A stretch of DNA of 64,000 nt from Shewanella mangrovisoli (GCF_019457635.1 NZ_CP080412.1:868001-932000), one strand, 5' to 3'; positions 36,191-46,939 are shown, counted from the stretch's first letter. Numbers and translations: made by a program. The notes: generated from the sequence alone by a model not told the origin.

Positions 36191-36661
36191 TTAAACACCG
36201 CGATATTTTAGTGATAAGCCACGGATAAAGTTACGCAGGATCTGGTCGCCGCAGGCCTTGAAGTTTTTATGATCCGGGTTGCGAAACAGCGCGCTTAACT
36301 CAGACTTAGACATTTGCACTTCGGCGAGCGCTAGGGTGGCCATAATATCTTCTTCACGCATTTCGAGGGCAACACGTAACTTTTTGAAGATTAAGTTATT
36401 GTTTAATTTTGATACTGGTTTTGGCAGTTCGGCCCCTTCGCGTAAACCACGTTTTTCGATGATAAGACCATCTAAAAACTGACAAAGGGTCGTGTCGTTA
36501 CAGGCCTTATAGCCTTCTTCCTCTTCTTTGCGCAGCAGACTAATCATCTCTTCGGTCGGCACTTCTCTTCCAACTTTGGCAAAGATCTTAATCATTTTGG
36601 CATTGTTGAAATCAAACACGAAGCGCAAACGGCGCAAAATATCATTGTTAATCATGGTCAT
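36191..36661 (-). CDS. yehS: DUF1456 family protein (YehS)
   Basis: 156 residues built of two DUF1456 repeats, each with ND-x-LR/IFKKLR-type openings (MINNDILRRLRFVFDF and NNLIFKKLRVALEM) and an FK/YKACND/GD-type ending. This duplicated helical module is typical of YehS, whose function is unknown. The start is either ATG 36661 or ATG 36655; family members begin close to the second. It stands alone between maeA and the NRAMP gene. Confidence 0.88.
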   Translation of the reverse strand: MTMINNDILRRLRFVFDFNNAKMIKIFAKVGREVPTEEMISLLRKEEEEGYKACNDTTLCQFLDGLIIEKRGLREGAELPKPVSKLNNNLIFKKLRVALEMREEDIMATLALAEVQMSKSELSALFRNPDHKNFKACGDQILRNFIRGLSLKYRGV

Positions 36662-36805
36662 CTCTAGGCGCGGCTGCGCTGTCTGGTTTAAGAGCAGACA
36701 TTATATACTCAAAGTAACAGAAAAGCAGGAAAGTCTAGCGTGGATGAGCAAGTGGCACAGTAGAACATGAGCCCTCGCTGAGGACTCATGCTCAAATGCG
36801 TTGAA

Positions 36806-38092
36806 CTACACTTTAACCGCTAGATACCAGTACATAAAAAGCACTGCAAAAATAAGCAAATAGCTTAATCCTATCCAAGAGAGGCATTTCATTTTTGTGC
36901 CATAACGATGAGCTTCTTGCAGTTGGGTGCTAGTCATTAAGCGATAGTTTAGCCATGCAAAAACCACTGTGGTCATAAAGGCTAAAATCATCACAAACTC
37001 TAGCAGTGGCAACAGTGCGCCCTTGAAAAACAGGATGAGCATTAACCCTAATGCGCTTACGCTGAGCATGATGCCTGTCAGACGTTTGTCCGATTGGACT
37101 TCGCTGACTGCCGTGCGTGACAGCAGTTGCCAGCCCATGTTCAAGGTTCTGCTATAGCCATCGATGACAGTGACAGTGGTGCTGAAAATACATAAAAACG
37201 CCACTATGCCAATCAAATAGCGACTTTCTCCGCCCATGACTTGGCTATATAAGTTGATTAATTGGTTCGCAAACTTGGCGCCAGAGTCGGAAAAGTGCTC
37301 ACCACTGCCATGCATCACCAGCGCGCCTAAGGCCAAAAAGACCACGGCTAATACTGCGGTGACGATATAGCCTAAGTTAAAGTCTAAGATGGCTTGGGCG
37401 GGGGTAACGGGTGATGTTTTTTGTTTTTCCAATAACCACAGCGAATTCCACGCGCTGACCTCAATCGGCGCTGGCATCCAGCCCATCATGGCGACCAAGA
37501 ATCCCACATGGGCCCACTGCCAAGGCGAGGGGGAAACAAACTGACTTTCTAGCGGTTTCATATGATCAAATGCCAAGGCGACGGCGATTAATGTGGTGAG
37601 CGTCAGGGCGAACATGATGATCTTGGTCAGCCTGTCCAACAATGAATAGTGCCCTAAAATCAATAACAACAGTGAGCTTATCAGCACCAACAGCGCCAAT
37701 ACATCAATAGGTAAGGGGATAAACTGAGTTAGCATGGCGGCGGTTAACATGCAAACCCCCGCGGTACTGGCGATAGAAGCTATCACATTGAGGCCAGTGA
37801 ATAGCCATAGATAACCCCGTCCCTGTTTTAGATAACCATGCAACAGGCTTTCCCCTGTGGCGGCAGTGTAGCGCGCACCCGCGGTAAAGAAGGGGTATTT
37901 CAGCAAGTTCACTCCCAGAATCACCCAGGCGAGTTGCCAACCAAATTCTGCGCCAGCGCGGGTGGATGACACTAAATGTGAGGCCCCAATTGCGGCAGCG
38001 GCCATTAATACACCGGGTCCCATGGCCTTTATGCCGAGAGCCAGTTGGGCTGTCCAATTCATGGGGAGGGGTTTTACTTGATAAGTCGCCAT
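36806..38092 (-). CDS. NRAMP-family transporter, divergent (canonical metal ligands absent)
   Basis: 428 residues with about 11 transmembrane helices and the NRAMP fold signature near the N-terminus (MGPGVLMAAAAIG, then AGAEFGWQLAW). In metal-transporting NRAMP proteins helix 1 has DPGN; here the aligned residues are GASH (near 36-39). Helix 6 normally carries MPH; here it reads GWMPAPIEVSAW near 204-215, keeping the Met but not the His. It is clearly in the superfamily, yet a Mn2+/Fe2+ substrate cannot be assumed. No regulator or Mn-responsive site is seen. The gene is single, 83 bases from the next gene on the same strand. Confidence 0.83.
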   Translation of the reverse strand: MATYQVKPLPMNWTAQLALGIKAMGPGVLMAAAAIGASHLVSSTRAGAEFGWQLAWVILGVNLLKYPFFTAGARYTAATGESLLHGYLKQGRGYLWLFTGLNVIASIASTAGVCMLTAAMLTQFIPLPIDVLALLVLISSLLLLILGHYSLLDRLTKIIMFALTLTTLIAVALAFDHMKPLESQFVSPSPWQWAHVGFLVAMMGWMPAPIEVSAWNSLWLLEKQKTSPVTPAQAILDFNLGYIVTAVLAVVFLALGALVMHGSGEHFSDSGAKFANQLINLYSQVMGGESRYLIGIVAFLCIFSTTVTVIDGYSRTLNMGWQLLSRTAVSEVQSDKRLTGIMLSVSALGLMLILFFKGALLPLLEFVMILAFMTTVVFAWLNYRLMTSTQLQEAHRYGTKMKCLSWIGLSYLLIFAVLFMYWYLAVKV

Positions 38093-38175
38093 AATACGCT
38101 GGGTGTTTCCTTATCCGTTGGAAATGGTCTGGTTGATACTGAGCTATCTAAGCACTTAAGTCGCGGTGTTAACTG

Positions 38176-38718
38176 TTAAGAATTGTATTTGGCGGCGAGT
38201 AGGGCTTCGATGCGTTTTAAGCTGGCCGTCATTTCCACAAGTTGGGTCAACAGGGCGTTATCTTCCGTGGGGACACTCGCCTCGGCGGGTGATTGCACAT
38301 CACTTAAGCGTTCTTTTTGCTCCAAAATCTGTGCCCTAAAACCCGGCGCATCGACTATGCCCACTAGACTAATTAAGGCGCCAGTGCCCGATTGTCCTGC
38401 GGTTTCTACAGTGAGTTTATGTAACCCCATCAGGCGCATAATCGGCCCCTGAATGAGGGCGATATCGGTAATTTTATCTAGGGGAACCGTATTTTCTGTA
38501 CGAGTTAAAATGCCTCTGCGCACAATCAGCTTTTTGCTGGTTAAGCGTGCGCTCATATTGCGAATGTAGCGACGAGTTCCCCATAGGCCAATAGGGAACC
38601 ACAGTAGTAACAAGGGGATACCAACAATGCTCAAGGTGAAGTAAGCGGCTCCAGAGAGTAACCAATACATGCCTAAGTTAGCTTCAAATTCGGCTTCATG
38701 AATCGTTTGTTCTTGCAT
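38176..38718 (-). CDS. bacterial PH-domain (bPH2) membrane protein
   Basis: 180 residues from ATG 38718 (AGGGAAG upstream). Two membrane helices (about 18-50) precede a bPH2/YdbS-like domain with RLTSKKLIVRRGILTRTENTVPLDKITDI and GLHKLTVETAG. The C-terminal 50 residues are a charged helical tail. Such proteins sit in the inner membrane with unknown roles. A longer frame with seven more residues (from 38739) is less likely. Confidence 0.85.
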   Translation of the reverse strand: MQEQTIHEAEFEANLGMYWLLSGAAYFTLSIVGIPLLLLWFPIGLWGTRRYIRNMSARLTSKKLIVRRGILTRTENTVPLDKITDIALIQGPIMRLMGLHKLTVETAGQSGTGALISLVGIVDAPGFRAQILEQKERLSDVQSPAEASVPTEDNALLTQLVEMTASLKRIEALLAAKYNS

Positions 38719-38919
38719 TTTCTTCCCTATTGTTTGCATCCAGTTGGTAACTATCTTGAGAGATCTCTGCTGGAAAATACATGGTTTTTATTAGTAACAA
38801 AAGTTTAACTTTTTTCAGTGCCCCATTGACTTTGTTTTACAACCGATTACCTTGGTTGTGTTAAAAATTAGTTTAATAAAAGTAAAATAAATTTAACAAA
38901 TGAAGATTAGGGGATGTAA

Positions 38920-41505
38920 ATGAAAAGACCTCAGATTCTACCCAGCGCTTGTGCTATCGCAATTGCCATGGCATTTGCCCCGAGTATTAGCTATGCAGCC
39001 GACAATGGTGCCGATAAAGTTGAACGAATTGAAGTAACGGGCTCTCGTATTAAGCGCACCGACATCGAGGGACCGTCGCCGATTCAATCCATTGGCAAAG
39101 AAGATATTGCCAACATGGGTTTTGATAACCTGCAGCAGTTACTCGAACGTATGCCTGCAAACGGTGCCGGCGCTTTCTCGACCCGTGGTAACAGCCAAGA
39201 CTCGACCGCCAATGGTGGTGCTTCGATCAGTTTGCGTGGCTTAGGCCCTGACGCCACTCTGGTATTGATTAACGGTCGCCGTGTTGCGGCCAGTGCGTTT
39301 GCCGAAGGTATTACTAACTCCTTCGTCGACATTAACAACATTCCGGTTTCTGCGATTGAACGCATCGATATTCTTAAAGATGGTGCATCGGCGATTTACG
39401 GTTCCGATGCCATTGCGGGCGTAGTCAACATTGTCTTGAAAAAAGACATCGAAGGGATTGAGGTTAACTTAGGTTACGGCGACACCCCAGGTACGGGTTA
39501 CGATGAAACCACGGCGAGCGTCGTTTGGGGCGTGAAATCCGAAAAGGGCAGTGCGTCGGTTATTCTCGACTATTTTAAAAACGACACCTTAGCGGCAACT
39601 GATTTGGGCCGTTTTGGCACAGCTGATCAAAGCCCTTACGGTGGTGAAGATTTCCGTTCTTCACGCGGTTTCCCCGGTTATTTTTATGTTGATGGTGTCA
39701 AGACTATCGATCCATCCTGTCCGCCCGATCGTGCAACGGCCAGCGGCAGCTGTTTATTTGACTATGGTCCATACAACTTAGTGATCCCTGAAGCTGAGCG
39801 TATCGGGGCTATTGGTCAATTCGATTACCATTTCAATGACGATTTAACCGCTTTCCTCGAGTTAGCGGCGCAACATAACTCTTCTATTGCGGGTGGCGCG
39901 CCAACCCCTTTGGATGAAGATGCGGCCTTAACTGTGCCTGGTACTCACCCAAATAATCCTTGGGGCAAAGATATCGAGATCGGTCGTTTCCGTACTGTGG
40001 ATGCAGGTGCGCGCCGTTGGGATATCGAGTCCGACACTCTGCGTTTAGTGGCGGGTTTACGTGGCACGATTAAAGAGTGGGATTGGGAAGCTTCGGTACA
40101 GCGCGGCCGCAGTGAATCGACTCAAACGGGCGATCGTACTCAAGGTTGGGTCAGAACCGATTACCTGCAAGCTGAGATCGATGCGGGTCGCTACAATCCT
40201 TTTGGCGGCACCATGAACTCGCAGGATGTGATTGATGCCATTACGACTAGCCTAGTTCGCCAAGGTTTATCGAGCATGACCTCTTACGCGGCGAACATTT
40301 CCGGTCAGGCTTTCACCATTGCGGATCGCGATATTATGATGGCAGCGGGTGTGGAATACCGTGAAGAAAGCGTGAGCGACGTGCCTGATGAACAGTTCCA
40401 ACGTGGGCTGATTTTCGGTACCGAAGCGGTTTCTGCGGCGGCCTCTCGTGACCAATACGCGGGTTATGTGGAGTTCTCTATTCCCGTCACAGATAACTTT
40501 GAGCTGCAACTCGCGGGTCGCTACGACCATTACAGCGATTTTGGTTCAACCACTAACCCTAAAGTGGCGTTCCAATGGGGCATCACCGATGAGCTGACGA
40601 GCCGTGGTTCTTGGTCAACGGGTTTCCGCGCGCCTTCATTAGCACAAATTGGTTTAGGCCCATCACGCGAAAGTAGTTTCTTTATCGATACTTATCGCTG
40701 CGCCGCCGATGGTGTGGATTGCGAAGCGCTCGACTACAACACTGAATTCCAAGGTAACTCTGAGTTGGATGCCGAAGAGTCAGAAACATGGAACCTTGGA
40801 CTCATCTGGGCGCCAAGCCAGAAGTTTGATATCGGTTTCGATGTTTACAGCATTACTCAAGATAACAAGATCGATAAGCAGCCATTGGGTGATATCTATA
40901 CCGCAAACTGTAACGATCAAAACAGCACTGTGTGTGAGCGTTTAGCTCCGCAAGCAGGTCAAACCTTAGGTCCTATCAGCATTATTCACTCAAGCTTTAT
41001 CAACTTAAGCTCGCAGGATGTGCAGGGTGTTGACCTGTCAACCCACTATGGTCTTGAGCTAGATAGCTTTGGTGATTTGAAGTTTGGTCTAGAGTACAGC
41101 TACTTACATAACTTCGAAAAAGACGGTCTTGATTACACAGGCGAGTACAAGTTCCCACAACATCGCTGGTTGCTTACCACGAACTGGACCATGGATAACT
41201 TCGCGGCCAACGTAAACCTGAGCTACATCGGTGAGTTCGAAGATACTCCAGATATCGACTTTGACGGCGTGTTAGACTTCGAAACCAACAAGTCTCGTAT
41301 GGTTGATGCACAGTTATTAGTCGATATGTCAGGTAGTTACCGTTTCAACGAGATGTTCAAGCTGACATTAGGCGTGAACAACCTGTTCGATGAAGAACCA
41401 CCGTTTGCGATTGGTGACGGCGATACTGACCTCTATGGTTATGTGATTTCTGTACACAACCCAATGGGACGTTATATCTATACCAAACTGACCATGAACT
41501 TCTAA
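38920..41505 (+). CDS. TonB-dependent outer-membrane receptor
   Basis: 861 residues. The signal peptide ends near SYA-ADN (residue 26). A TonB-box-like segment (RIEVTGSRIKR) is followed by a plug domain to about residue 180 with LEGVDIL-like motifs (ISLRGLGPDATLVLINGRR, IERIDILKDGASAIYGSDAIAGVVN). The remainder is a 22-strand barrel ending in Phe (YTKLTMNF). This subclass is common in Shewanella and takes up varied substrates such as peptides, sugars or siderophores. No linked transporter or clear Fur box points to a substrate. A terminator follows. Confidence 0.92.
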   Translation: MKRPQILPSACAIAIAMAFAPSISYAADNGADKVERIEVTGSRIKRTDIEGPSPIQSIGKEDIANMGFDNLQQLLERMPANGAGAFSTRGNSQDSTANGGASISLRGLGPDATLVLINGRRVAASAFAEGITNSFVDINNIPVSAIERIDILKDGASAIYGSDAIAGVVNIVLKKDIEGIEVNLGYGDTPGTGYDETTASVVWGVKSEKGSASVILDYFKNDTLAATDLGRFGTADQSPYGGEDFRSSRGFPGYFYVDGVKTIDPSCPPDRATASGSCLFDYGPYNLVIPEAERIGAIGQFDYHFNDDLTAFLELAAQHNSSIAGGAPTPLDEDAALTVPGTHPNNPWGKDIEIGRFRTVDAGARRWDIESDTLRLVAGLRGTIKEWDWEASVQRGRSESTQTGDRTQGWVRTDYLQAEIDAGRYNPFGGTMNSQDVIDAITTSLVRQGLSSMTSYAANISGQAFTIADRDIMMAAGVEYREESVSDVPDEQFQRGLIFGTEAVSAAASRDQYAGYVEFSIPVTDNFELQLAGRYDHYSDFGSTTNPKVAFQWGITDELTSRGSWSTGFRAPSLAQIGLGPSRESSFFIDTYRCAADGVDCEALDYNTEFQGNSELDAEESETWNLGLIWAPSQKFDIGFDVYSITQDNKIDKQPLGDIYTANCNDQNSTVCERLAPQAGQTLGPISIIHSSFINLSSQDVQGVDLSTHYGLELDSFGDLKFGLEYSYLHNFEKDGLDYTGEYKFPQHRWLLTTNWTMDNFAANVNLSYIGEFEDTPDIDFDGVLDFETNKSRMVDAQLLVDMSGSYRFNEMFKLTLGVNNLFDEEPPFAIGDGDTDLYGYVISVHNPMGRYIYTKLTMNF

Positions 41506-41529
41506 TTAGTTATTGGCAGAGTTATTGGA

Positions 41530-41553
41530 AACGGCGCTTCGGCGCCGTTTTTG
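41530..41553 (+). terminator. terminator after TonB receptor
   Basis: Stem ACGGCGC / GCGCCGT with a TTCG tetraloop, then TTTTG. Confidence 0.85.
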
Positions 41554-41622
41554 TATTTTACTCTGCCGCGACACAGTGTATCTTCGTTCTCGTTAATCAG
41601 TCATCACTAAAAGGACGTTAAT

Positions 41623-42252
41623 ATGATCACCTTATATGGCATGCCCCGCAGCCGTGCATTACGAGTCGCTTGGGTGCTAGAAGAGTTAGGCGCCGAGTGG
41701 GTCTTTTCGTTTGTGGATATGAATAAGGGCGAGCACCGTAGCACCGCTTTCTTAGCGCTTAATCCCTGCGGTAAAGTGCCAGTGTTAACCGACGATAATC
41801 TTGTATTGTCTGAGTCTGCGGCTATTTGCCTGTATCTGGCGGAGAAGTTTGGCAACTTGTTACCTGAAGCGGGCAGTGCGGCATCGGGTCTGCATCATCA
41901 ATGGGTGAGCTTTATTATTACCGAACTCGAGCAGCCTCTGTGGACCCTCGGCAAGCATAAATTTGCGCTGCCGGAAGCGCAACGTCATCCCTCCATCATG
42001 CCATGCGCTGTGTGGGAGTTTGATAAGGCGGCGGCTTTGGCCGAAGCTATGCTGCCCGATAGCGACTTTTTACTCGGCGACACTTTATCGGTTGCCGATA
42101 TTCTGCTGGCCCATACCCTGCTTTGGGGCACCTTATTTGAGCAGCAGATCCCGCCTAAATTAGCGGCGTATCGCGATAGAATTGCAGCGCGTCCTTCGCG
42201 TAAATCGGCACTCGCCAAAATGGAAGCCATCGCAGCAGCGGCACAGGCTTAA
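41623..42252 (+). CDS. glutathione S-transferase family protein
   Basis: 209 residues. The thioredoxin-like N-terminal domain has MITLYGMPRSRALRVAWVLEEL and the glutathione-binding VPVLTDDNLVLSESAAICLYLAEKF. The all-helical C-terminal domain contains the N-capping motif LLGDTLSVADILLAHTL. It probably conjugates or reduces electrophiles in the cytoplasm. The substrate is unknown. AAAGGACGTTAAT precedes its ATG. It is convergent with the DUF4447 gene. Confidence 0.92.
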   Translation: MITLYGMPRSRALRVAWVLEELGAEWVFSFVDMNKGEHRSTAFLALNPCGKVPVLTDDNLVLSESAAICLYLAEKFGNLLPEAGSAASGLHHQWVSFIITELEQPLWTLGKHKFALPEAQRHPSIMPCAVWEFDKAAALAEAMLPDSDFLLGDTLSVADILLAHTLLWGTLFEQQIPPKLAAYRDRIAARPSRKSALAKMEAIAAAAQA

Positions 42253-42275
42253 TCTGCACTAAGCGATAAAAAACA

Positions 42276-42307
42276 AAAGGGCAGAAGATTCACTTCTGCC
42301 CTTTTTG
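42276..42307. terminator. bidirectional terminator (GST / DUF4447)
   Basis: Stem AAAGGGCAGAAG / CTTCTGCCCTTT with a short loop and T-run. Confidence 0.9.
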
Positions 42308-42324
42308 CTTAAGTCATTTAGTAT

Positions 42325-43274
<950 letters not shown>

Positions 43275-43416
43275 GGAATTTCCTTAAGGGTCGCCTTATG
43301 GCGCGGGATTATATAGGGAAACCAGTTTGGATGCGAGGGAAGGGCTGTGAGCGATAGTGGGCATAGATCGATTGTTAGTGAGATGACGCTTTGGGCTAAG
43401 ACTGGGGTTACGCCAT

Positions 43417-43455
43417 AAAAAAGCGCTGGCATCTGTTTTCACAAATAGCCAGCGC
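43417..43455 (-). terminator. terminator of RelA/SpoT-like gene
   Basis: Stem GCGCTGGC / GCCAGCGC with a 17-base loop; the A-run on the plus strand gives TTTTTT on the minus strand. It lies about 60 bases past the stop. Confidence 0.8.
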
Positions 43456-43516
43456 AACAGTGGAAGTGGTACAGCGTTAAACGGTTAAGCGATTAAACAA
43501 TTAAACAAACGGGTGA

Positions 43517-44302
43517 TTAAGCAACTGAGTTAGTCAGCAACAGTCCTTCATCGACGCGTTTATAGTTAAGCCAAGCTTTGTGATACAGCTTATGGGACTC
43601 TTGGCGTAGCTTAGCGATCTGTGCGGTTTCAAACTCACTTAATGCACGTTGTTGTTTTATTGCATTCGCCTCAATCTGTTGAACTTGCTCGTAAACCTTG
43701 TGCTCTGGGCCACTTTTAATGTCGGCAATATCCTTAAGGTGTAATTGGACCTCGGCAATCATGCCGCTTTCGGGCAAACGTACCAGTAAGTTAAGGTCGC
43801 GATAACCTGAGGCTTTAGGCTCGGCGAAACGGTTTTTCTGTTTGACGACCTGAGCTTGCTCGCTTAAGGCGTAGTAGCTTTGCATCAACTCGGAGATGCT
43901 GTTACTGACGATGCTGGCGCGGGCAAGATCGGTGATCTGGCTAGCATCCCCATTAAATTTGGTGGCGACCTTCTCGGCGGCGCGTTGATAGCTTTTCACG
44001 TCAGGCAAAATCACCTGCGCCTGTGAACAGGCTGTCACTGTCTGCAACAGGCTTGCGAGTTCATTCTGGGCCGTGTGGGCGTTGGAATATAAGTTGTCTA
44101 AACAGGCCGACGCTTGACGTGGGGTGTCGAAGGTTTGAGTGTTGAGCGCATAAAGACCATGCAGATCATGGCTTTGAGCCTGTCTTGCACTGTAATTACC
44201 GCGTTCGGCTCTGCTGTCATTGATATCTAAAGGATTGGCTACGCCTGTGCGGGTCGATAATAAGAGTAGAAAGATAAAAAAGGTACGAAATAACTTATTC
44301 AT
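43517..44302 (-). CDS. predicted secreted RelA/SpoT-fold protein
   Basis: 261 residues. A signal peptide (hydrophobic 8-17, cleavage near VA-NP, residue 22) is followed by about 75 poorly conserved residues with two Cys. From about 95 to 210 comes a region that reads like the RelA/SpoT nucleotidyltransferase fold found in toxin-type members: KSYQRAAEK (103-111), ITDLARASIV with Asp125, KNRFAEPKASGYRDLNLLV with Tyr167, and AEVQLH with Glu184. The C-terminal 50 residues are helical. Cytoplasmic relatives make alarmones such as ppGpp; ATP and GTP are scarce in the periplasm, so its activity and target are open. It is a single gene with its own terminator. Confidence 0.7.
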   Translation of the reverse strand: MNKLFRTFFIFLLLLSTRTGVANPLDINDSRAERGNYSARQAQSHDLHGLYALNTQTFDTPRQASACLDNLYSNAHTAQNELASLLQTVTACSQAQVILPDVKSYQRAAEKVATKFNGDASQITDLARASIVSNSISELMQSYYALSEQAQVVKQKNRFAEPKASGYRDLNLLVRLPESGMIAEVQLHLKDIADIKSGPEHKVYEQVQQIEANAIKQQRALSEFETAQIAKLRQESHKLYHKAWLNYKRVDEGLLLTNSVA

Positions 44303-44429
44303 AACGGCCTACTTCCTTATGGGAGTGATACACATCACGGGAATACCATAGGCTGGAGTGGCTTAATTAAAGCTGAATCAATGATGAAGACTTGTTCATG
44401 TTTGGCTTAGGTTCACATTTTTCGCGCCT

Positions 44430-44464
44430 AAAAAAATGGCGCCGCTATTGTGAGCGGCGCCATT
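44430..44464 (-). terminator. terminator of pepO
   Basis: A long stem (ATGGCGCCGCT / AGCGGCGCCAT) with a 6-nt loop; the A-run on the plus strand is the T-run for pepO transcription. Confidence 0.9.
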
Positions 44465-44499
44465 GGGTTTGTTGATTACTATCTTGAATTAATTTGGAA

Positions 44500-46584
44500 T
44501 TACCAAATTTTCACGCGTTTCTCTGGCGCGATATACATAGCATCACCAGGTTTCACATCATAGGTAGTGTAGAACTCTGGCATGTTAGACAGCGCACCTA
44601 ATGCACGGAATTCCGCAGGTGAGTGTGGATCTGTCGCTACACGGTTACGCAGGGCTTCTTCTTTGGCTTTTGCACGCCAAATTTGCGTGAAGCCGATAAA
44701 GAAACGTTGGTCGCCAGTCAGACCGTCGATAACTGGTGCTTCTTTACCATTGAGCGACTTTTTGTACGCACGGTAAGCGATAGTCACGCCCGATAAGTCA
44801 CCGATGTTCTCGCCCAAGGTCAGGCTGCCGTTGACGTGCAGATCGTCAAACACATAGTAGCCATCGTATTGTGCGATCAGCGCCTTACCACGTGCAGAGA
44901 ATTCTTCTAAGTCTTTCTCTGTCCACCAGTCTCGCATATTACCTTCGCCGTCGAACTTAGCACCTTGATCGTCGAAACCGTGGCCCATTTCGTGGCCGAT
45001 AACCGCACCGATACCACCGTAGTTGACGGCATCATCCGCTTCCATGTTGAAGAAAGGTGGTTGCAGAATGGCTGCTGGGAACACGATTTCGTTCATGGTT
45101 GGGTTGTAGTAGGCGTTAACCGTTTGTGGGGTCATGTGCCACTCGTCTTTATCGATTGGCGCGCCTAACTTAGCCAGTGACTTAGCGTGTTCAACTTCGC
45201 TCGCGCGAACCGCGTTACCAATCAAGTCATCGGCTTTGATGGTCAGCTTGCTGTAATCTTCCCACTTGTTTGGATAACCAATTTTCGGGTTGAATTTCGC
45301 TAATTTTTCGGCAGCAGCTTGCTTAGTGGTATCGCTCATCCAAGTCAGATCTTTGATGCTGTCGCCGTAGGCGCCGCGCAGGTTTTCAACCAATGCTTGC
45401 ATGCGCTCTTTGGCTTCGGGTGCGAAGTGACGCTTCACGTACACTTTACCTACCACTTCACCTAATACGCCGTTGACTGCCGCAACACCGCGCTTCCAAC
45501 GTGGCTCTTGTTCTTCTTGTCCGTTAAGGGTTTTAGAGAAGAAAGCAAAGTTCTCGTTGTCTAACTCTTCGCTCAAGTTACTCGCCGCGTGGGTCAGCAC
45601 TTGCCATTGCATGTAGGTTTTCCAAGTCGCCAGATCGGTCGTTTTGAGAACTTCATTCAGGCCTTGGATATAGCTTGGTTGGTTAACGATAATGTCAGTC
45701 TGCTTGTCAGCACCTAATGTCGTTAAGTAGCCAGTCCAGTCGATATCTGGCGCTAGGCTTGGCAGATCTTTAACTTGGTACAGGTTGTAGGTCTTAGTGC
45801 TGTCGCGTGTTTCAACCACATCCCAATGTTTAGAGGCAATCGCAGTTTCGAGGGCGAGGATTGACTCAGCGCTGGCTTTTGGATCCGCAAGACCTGCCAG
45901 AGTGAACATTTTTTCAATATGGGCAACGTAAGCTTTACGGATATTGACGAAACGCTCAGCTTCGTTGAAGTAGTAATCTTTTTCCGGCAGGCTTAAACCG
46001 TATTGCCATAGGTGAGTGGCGTAACGGCTAGAGTTTTTCGCATCGATATCGATGTAGAAGGCGATAGGTGTACCGGCGCCCATGATTTGACTGTGGGCGA
46101 AGTATTTCACCAGCTCATTTTTATCTTTTAGAGCGTTGATGGCATCAAATTCGCCTTTCAGTGGTGTCACGCCCAGCTTGTTTAGCGTTGCAGTGTCCAT
46201 AAATGAACGGTAAAGGTCAGCCACTTTTTGCTCGTCAGTGCCTTCTGCCAGATTTGGCGTGGCGGCTACTTCTTCGATAATGGCTTTAACGTCATCACGG
46301 GATTTTTCACGCAGATCGTAGAAGGCACCAATGCTAGTGCGATCGGCAGGGATCTCGGCTTTCTTCAGCCAAGCGCCGTTAACATATTCATAGAAGTCGT
46401 CCTGTGGACGCACTGATTTATCGAAGTTTTCAAATTCGATACCAGAGCCCAATGCTTTAGTGACAGCGGCAGCAGTGGCGGTTTTAGCCGTTTCTGGTGC
46501 TTTAACTTCAGCGGGGTTGTCATTACAGGCAGTGAGGCCTGCGATGAGTGAGGCACACAGTCCCCCAATGAGTACTTTTCTCAT
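44500..46584 (-). CDS. pepO: M13-family zinc endopeptidase PepO, lipoprotein
   Basis: 694 residues from ATG 46584 (AAGGAAACGAC upstream). The N-terminus is a lipoprotein signal with lipobox LTAC at about residue 20, so the enzyme is tethered to the envelope. The mature protein is a neprilysin-type peptidase: it opens with SVRPQDDFYEYVNGAWLKK, has the zinc motif VIGHEMGHGFD (HExxH, around residue 530) with ENIGDLSG supplying the third ligand, and a C-terminal CxxW-like ending replaced by RVKIW. It degrades oligopeptides. It is a single gene divergent from rsuA. Confidence 0.93.
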   Translation of the reverse strand: MRKVLIGGLCASLIAGLTACNDNPAEVKAPETAKTATAAAVTKALGSGIEFENFDKSVRPQDDFYEYVNGAWLKKAEIPADRTSIGAFYDLREKSRDDVKAIIEEVAATPNLAEGTDEQKVADLYRSFMDTATLNKLGVTPLKGEFDAINALKDKNELVKYFAHSQIMGAGTPIAFYIDIDAKNSSRYATHLWQYGLSLPEKDYYFNEAERFVNIRKAYVAHIEKMFTLAGLADPKASAESILALETAIASKHWDVVETRDSTKTYNLYQVKDLPSLAPDIDWTGYLTTLGADKQTDIIVNQPSYIQGLNEVLKTTDLATWKTYMQWQVLTHAASNLSEELDNENFAFFSKTLNGQEEQEPRWKRGVAAVNGVLGEVVGKVYVKRHFAPEAKERMQALVENLRGAYGDSIKDLTWMSDTTKQAAAEKLAKFNPKIGYPNKWEDYSKLTIKADDLIGNAVRASEVEHAKSLAKLGAPIDKDEWHMTPQTVNAYYNPTMNEIVFPAAILQPPFFNMEADDAVNYGGIGAVIGHEMGHGFDDQGAKFDGEGNMRDWWTEKDLEEFSARGKALIAQYDGYYVFDDLHVNGSLTLGENIGDLSGVTIAYRAYKKSLNGKEAPVIDGLTGDQRFFIGFTQIWRAKAKEEALRNRVATDPHSPAEFRALGALSNMPEFYTTYDVKPGDAMYIAPEKRVKIW

Positions 46585-46939
46585 GTCGTTTCCTTCGAGT
46601 TTGTTATTGTGCCCATCTCTGGGGCTGTTTGGTGCAAAATGGGATTGCTTCAGGCGCAACGCAACGTATGTTAATGCTTTAGTGGGAATCTAAACAAGGT
46701 GATCACACTTTTTCAGTCAGATTTCTTATCCGTCAGTTGTAACTAAAAATTACCATGATTGAAATTGGCCTAAAAACCGCCAAACATACCGTACGCAAGC
46801 TCTGACAAGTTAGTAAGCACTTAGGTTTGTCCGGTGTAACTAAGGCGGCATTTGGGCAATTTGATTGGCTAGGCTTTGCCCTTTCGTTCGTTGGGCCTCA
46901 TAATACGGCGGTTTTCATTTATTGAAGTTGAGTCGTCCC
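46585..46939. other. 355-base divergent region, pepO / rsuA
   Basis: No gene, RNA or strong operator recognised. It must hold both promoters. The short frames present lack ribosome-binding sites. Confidence 0.5.
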
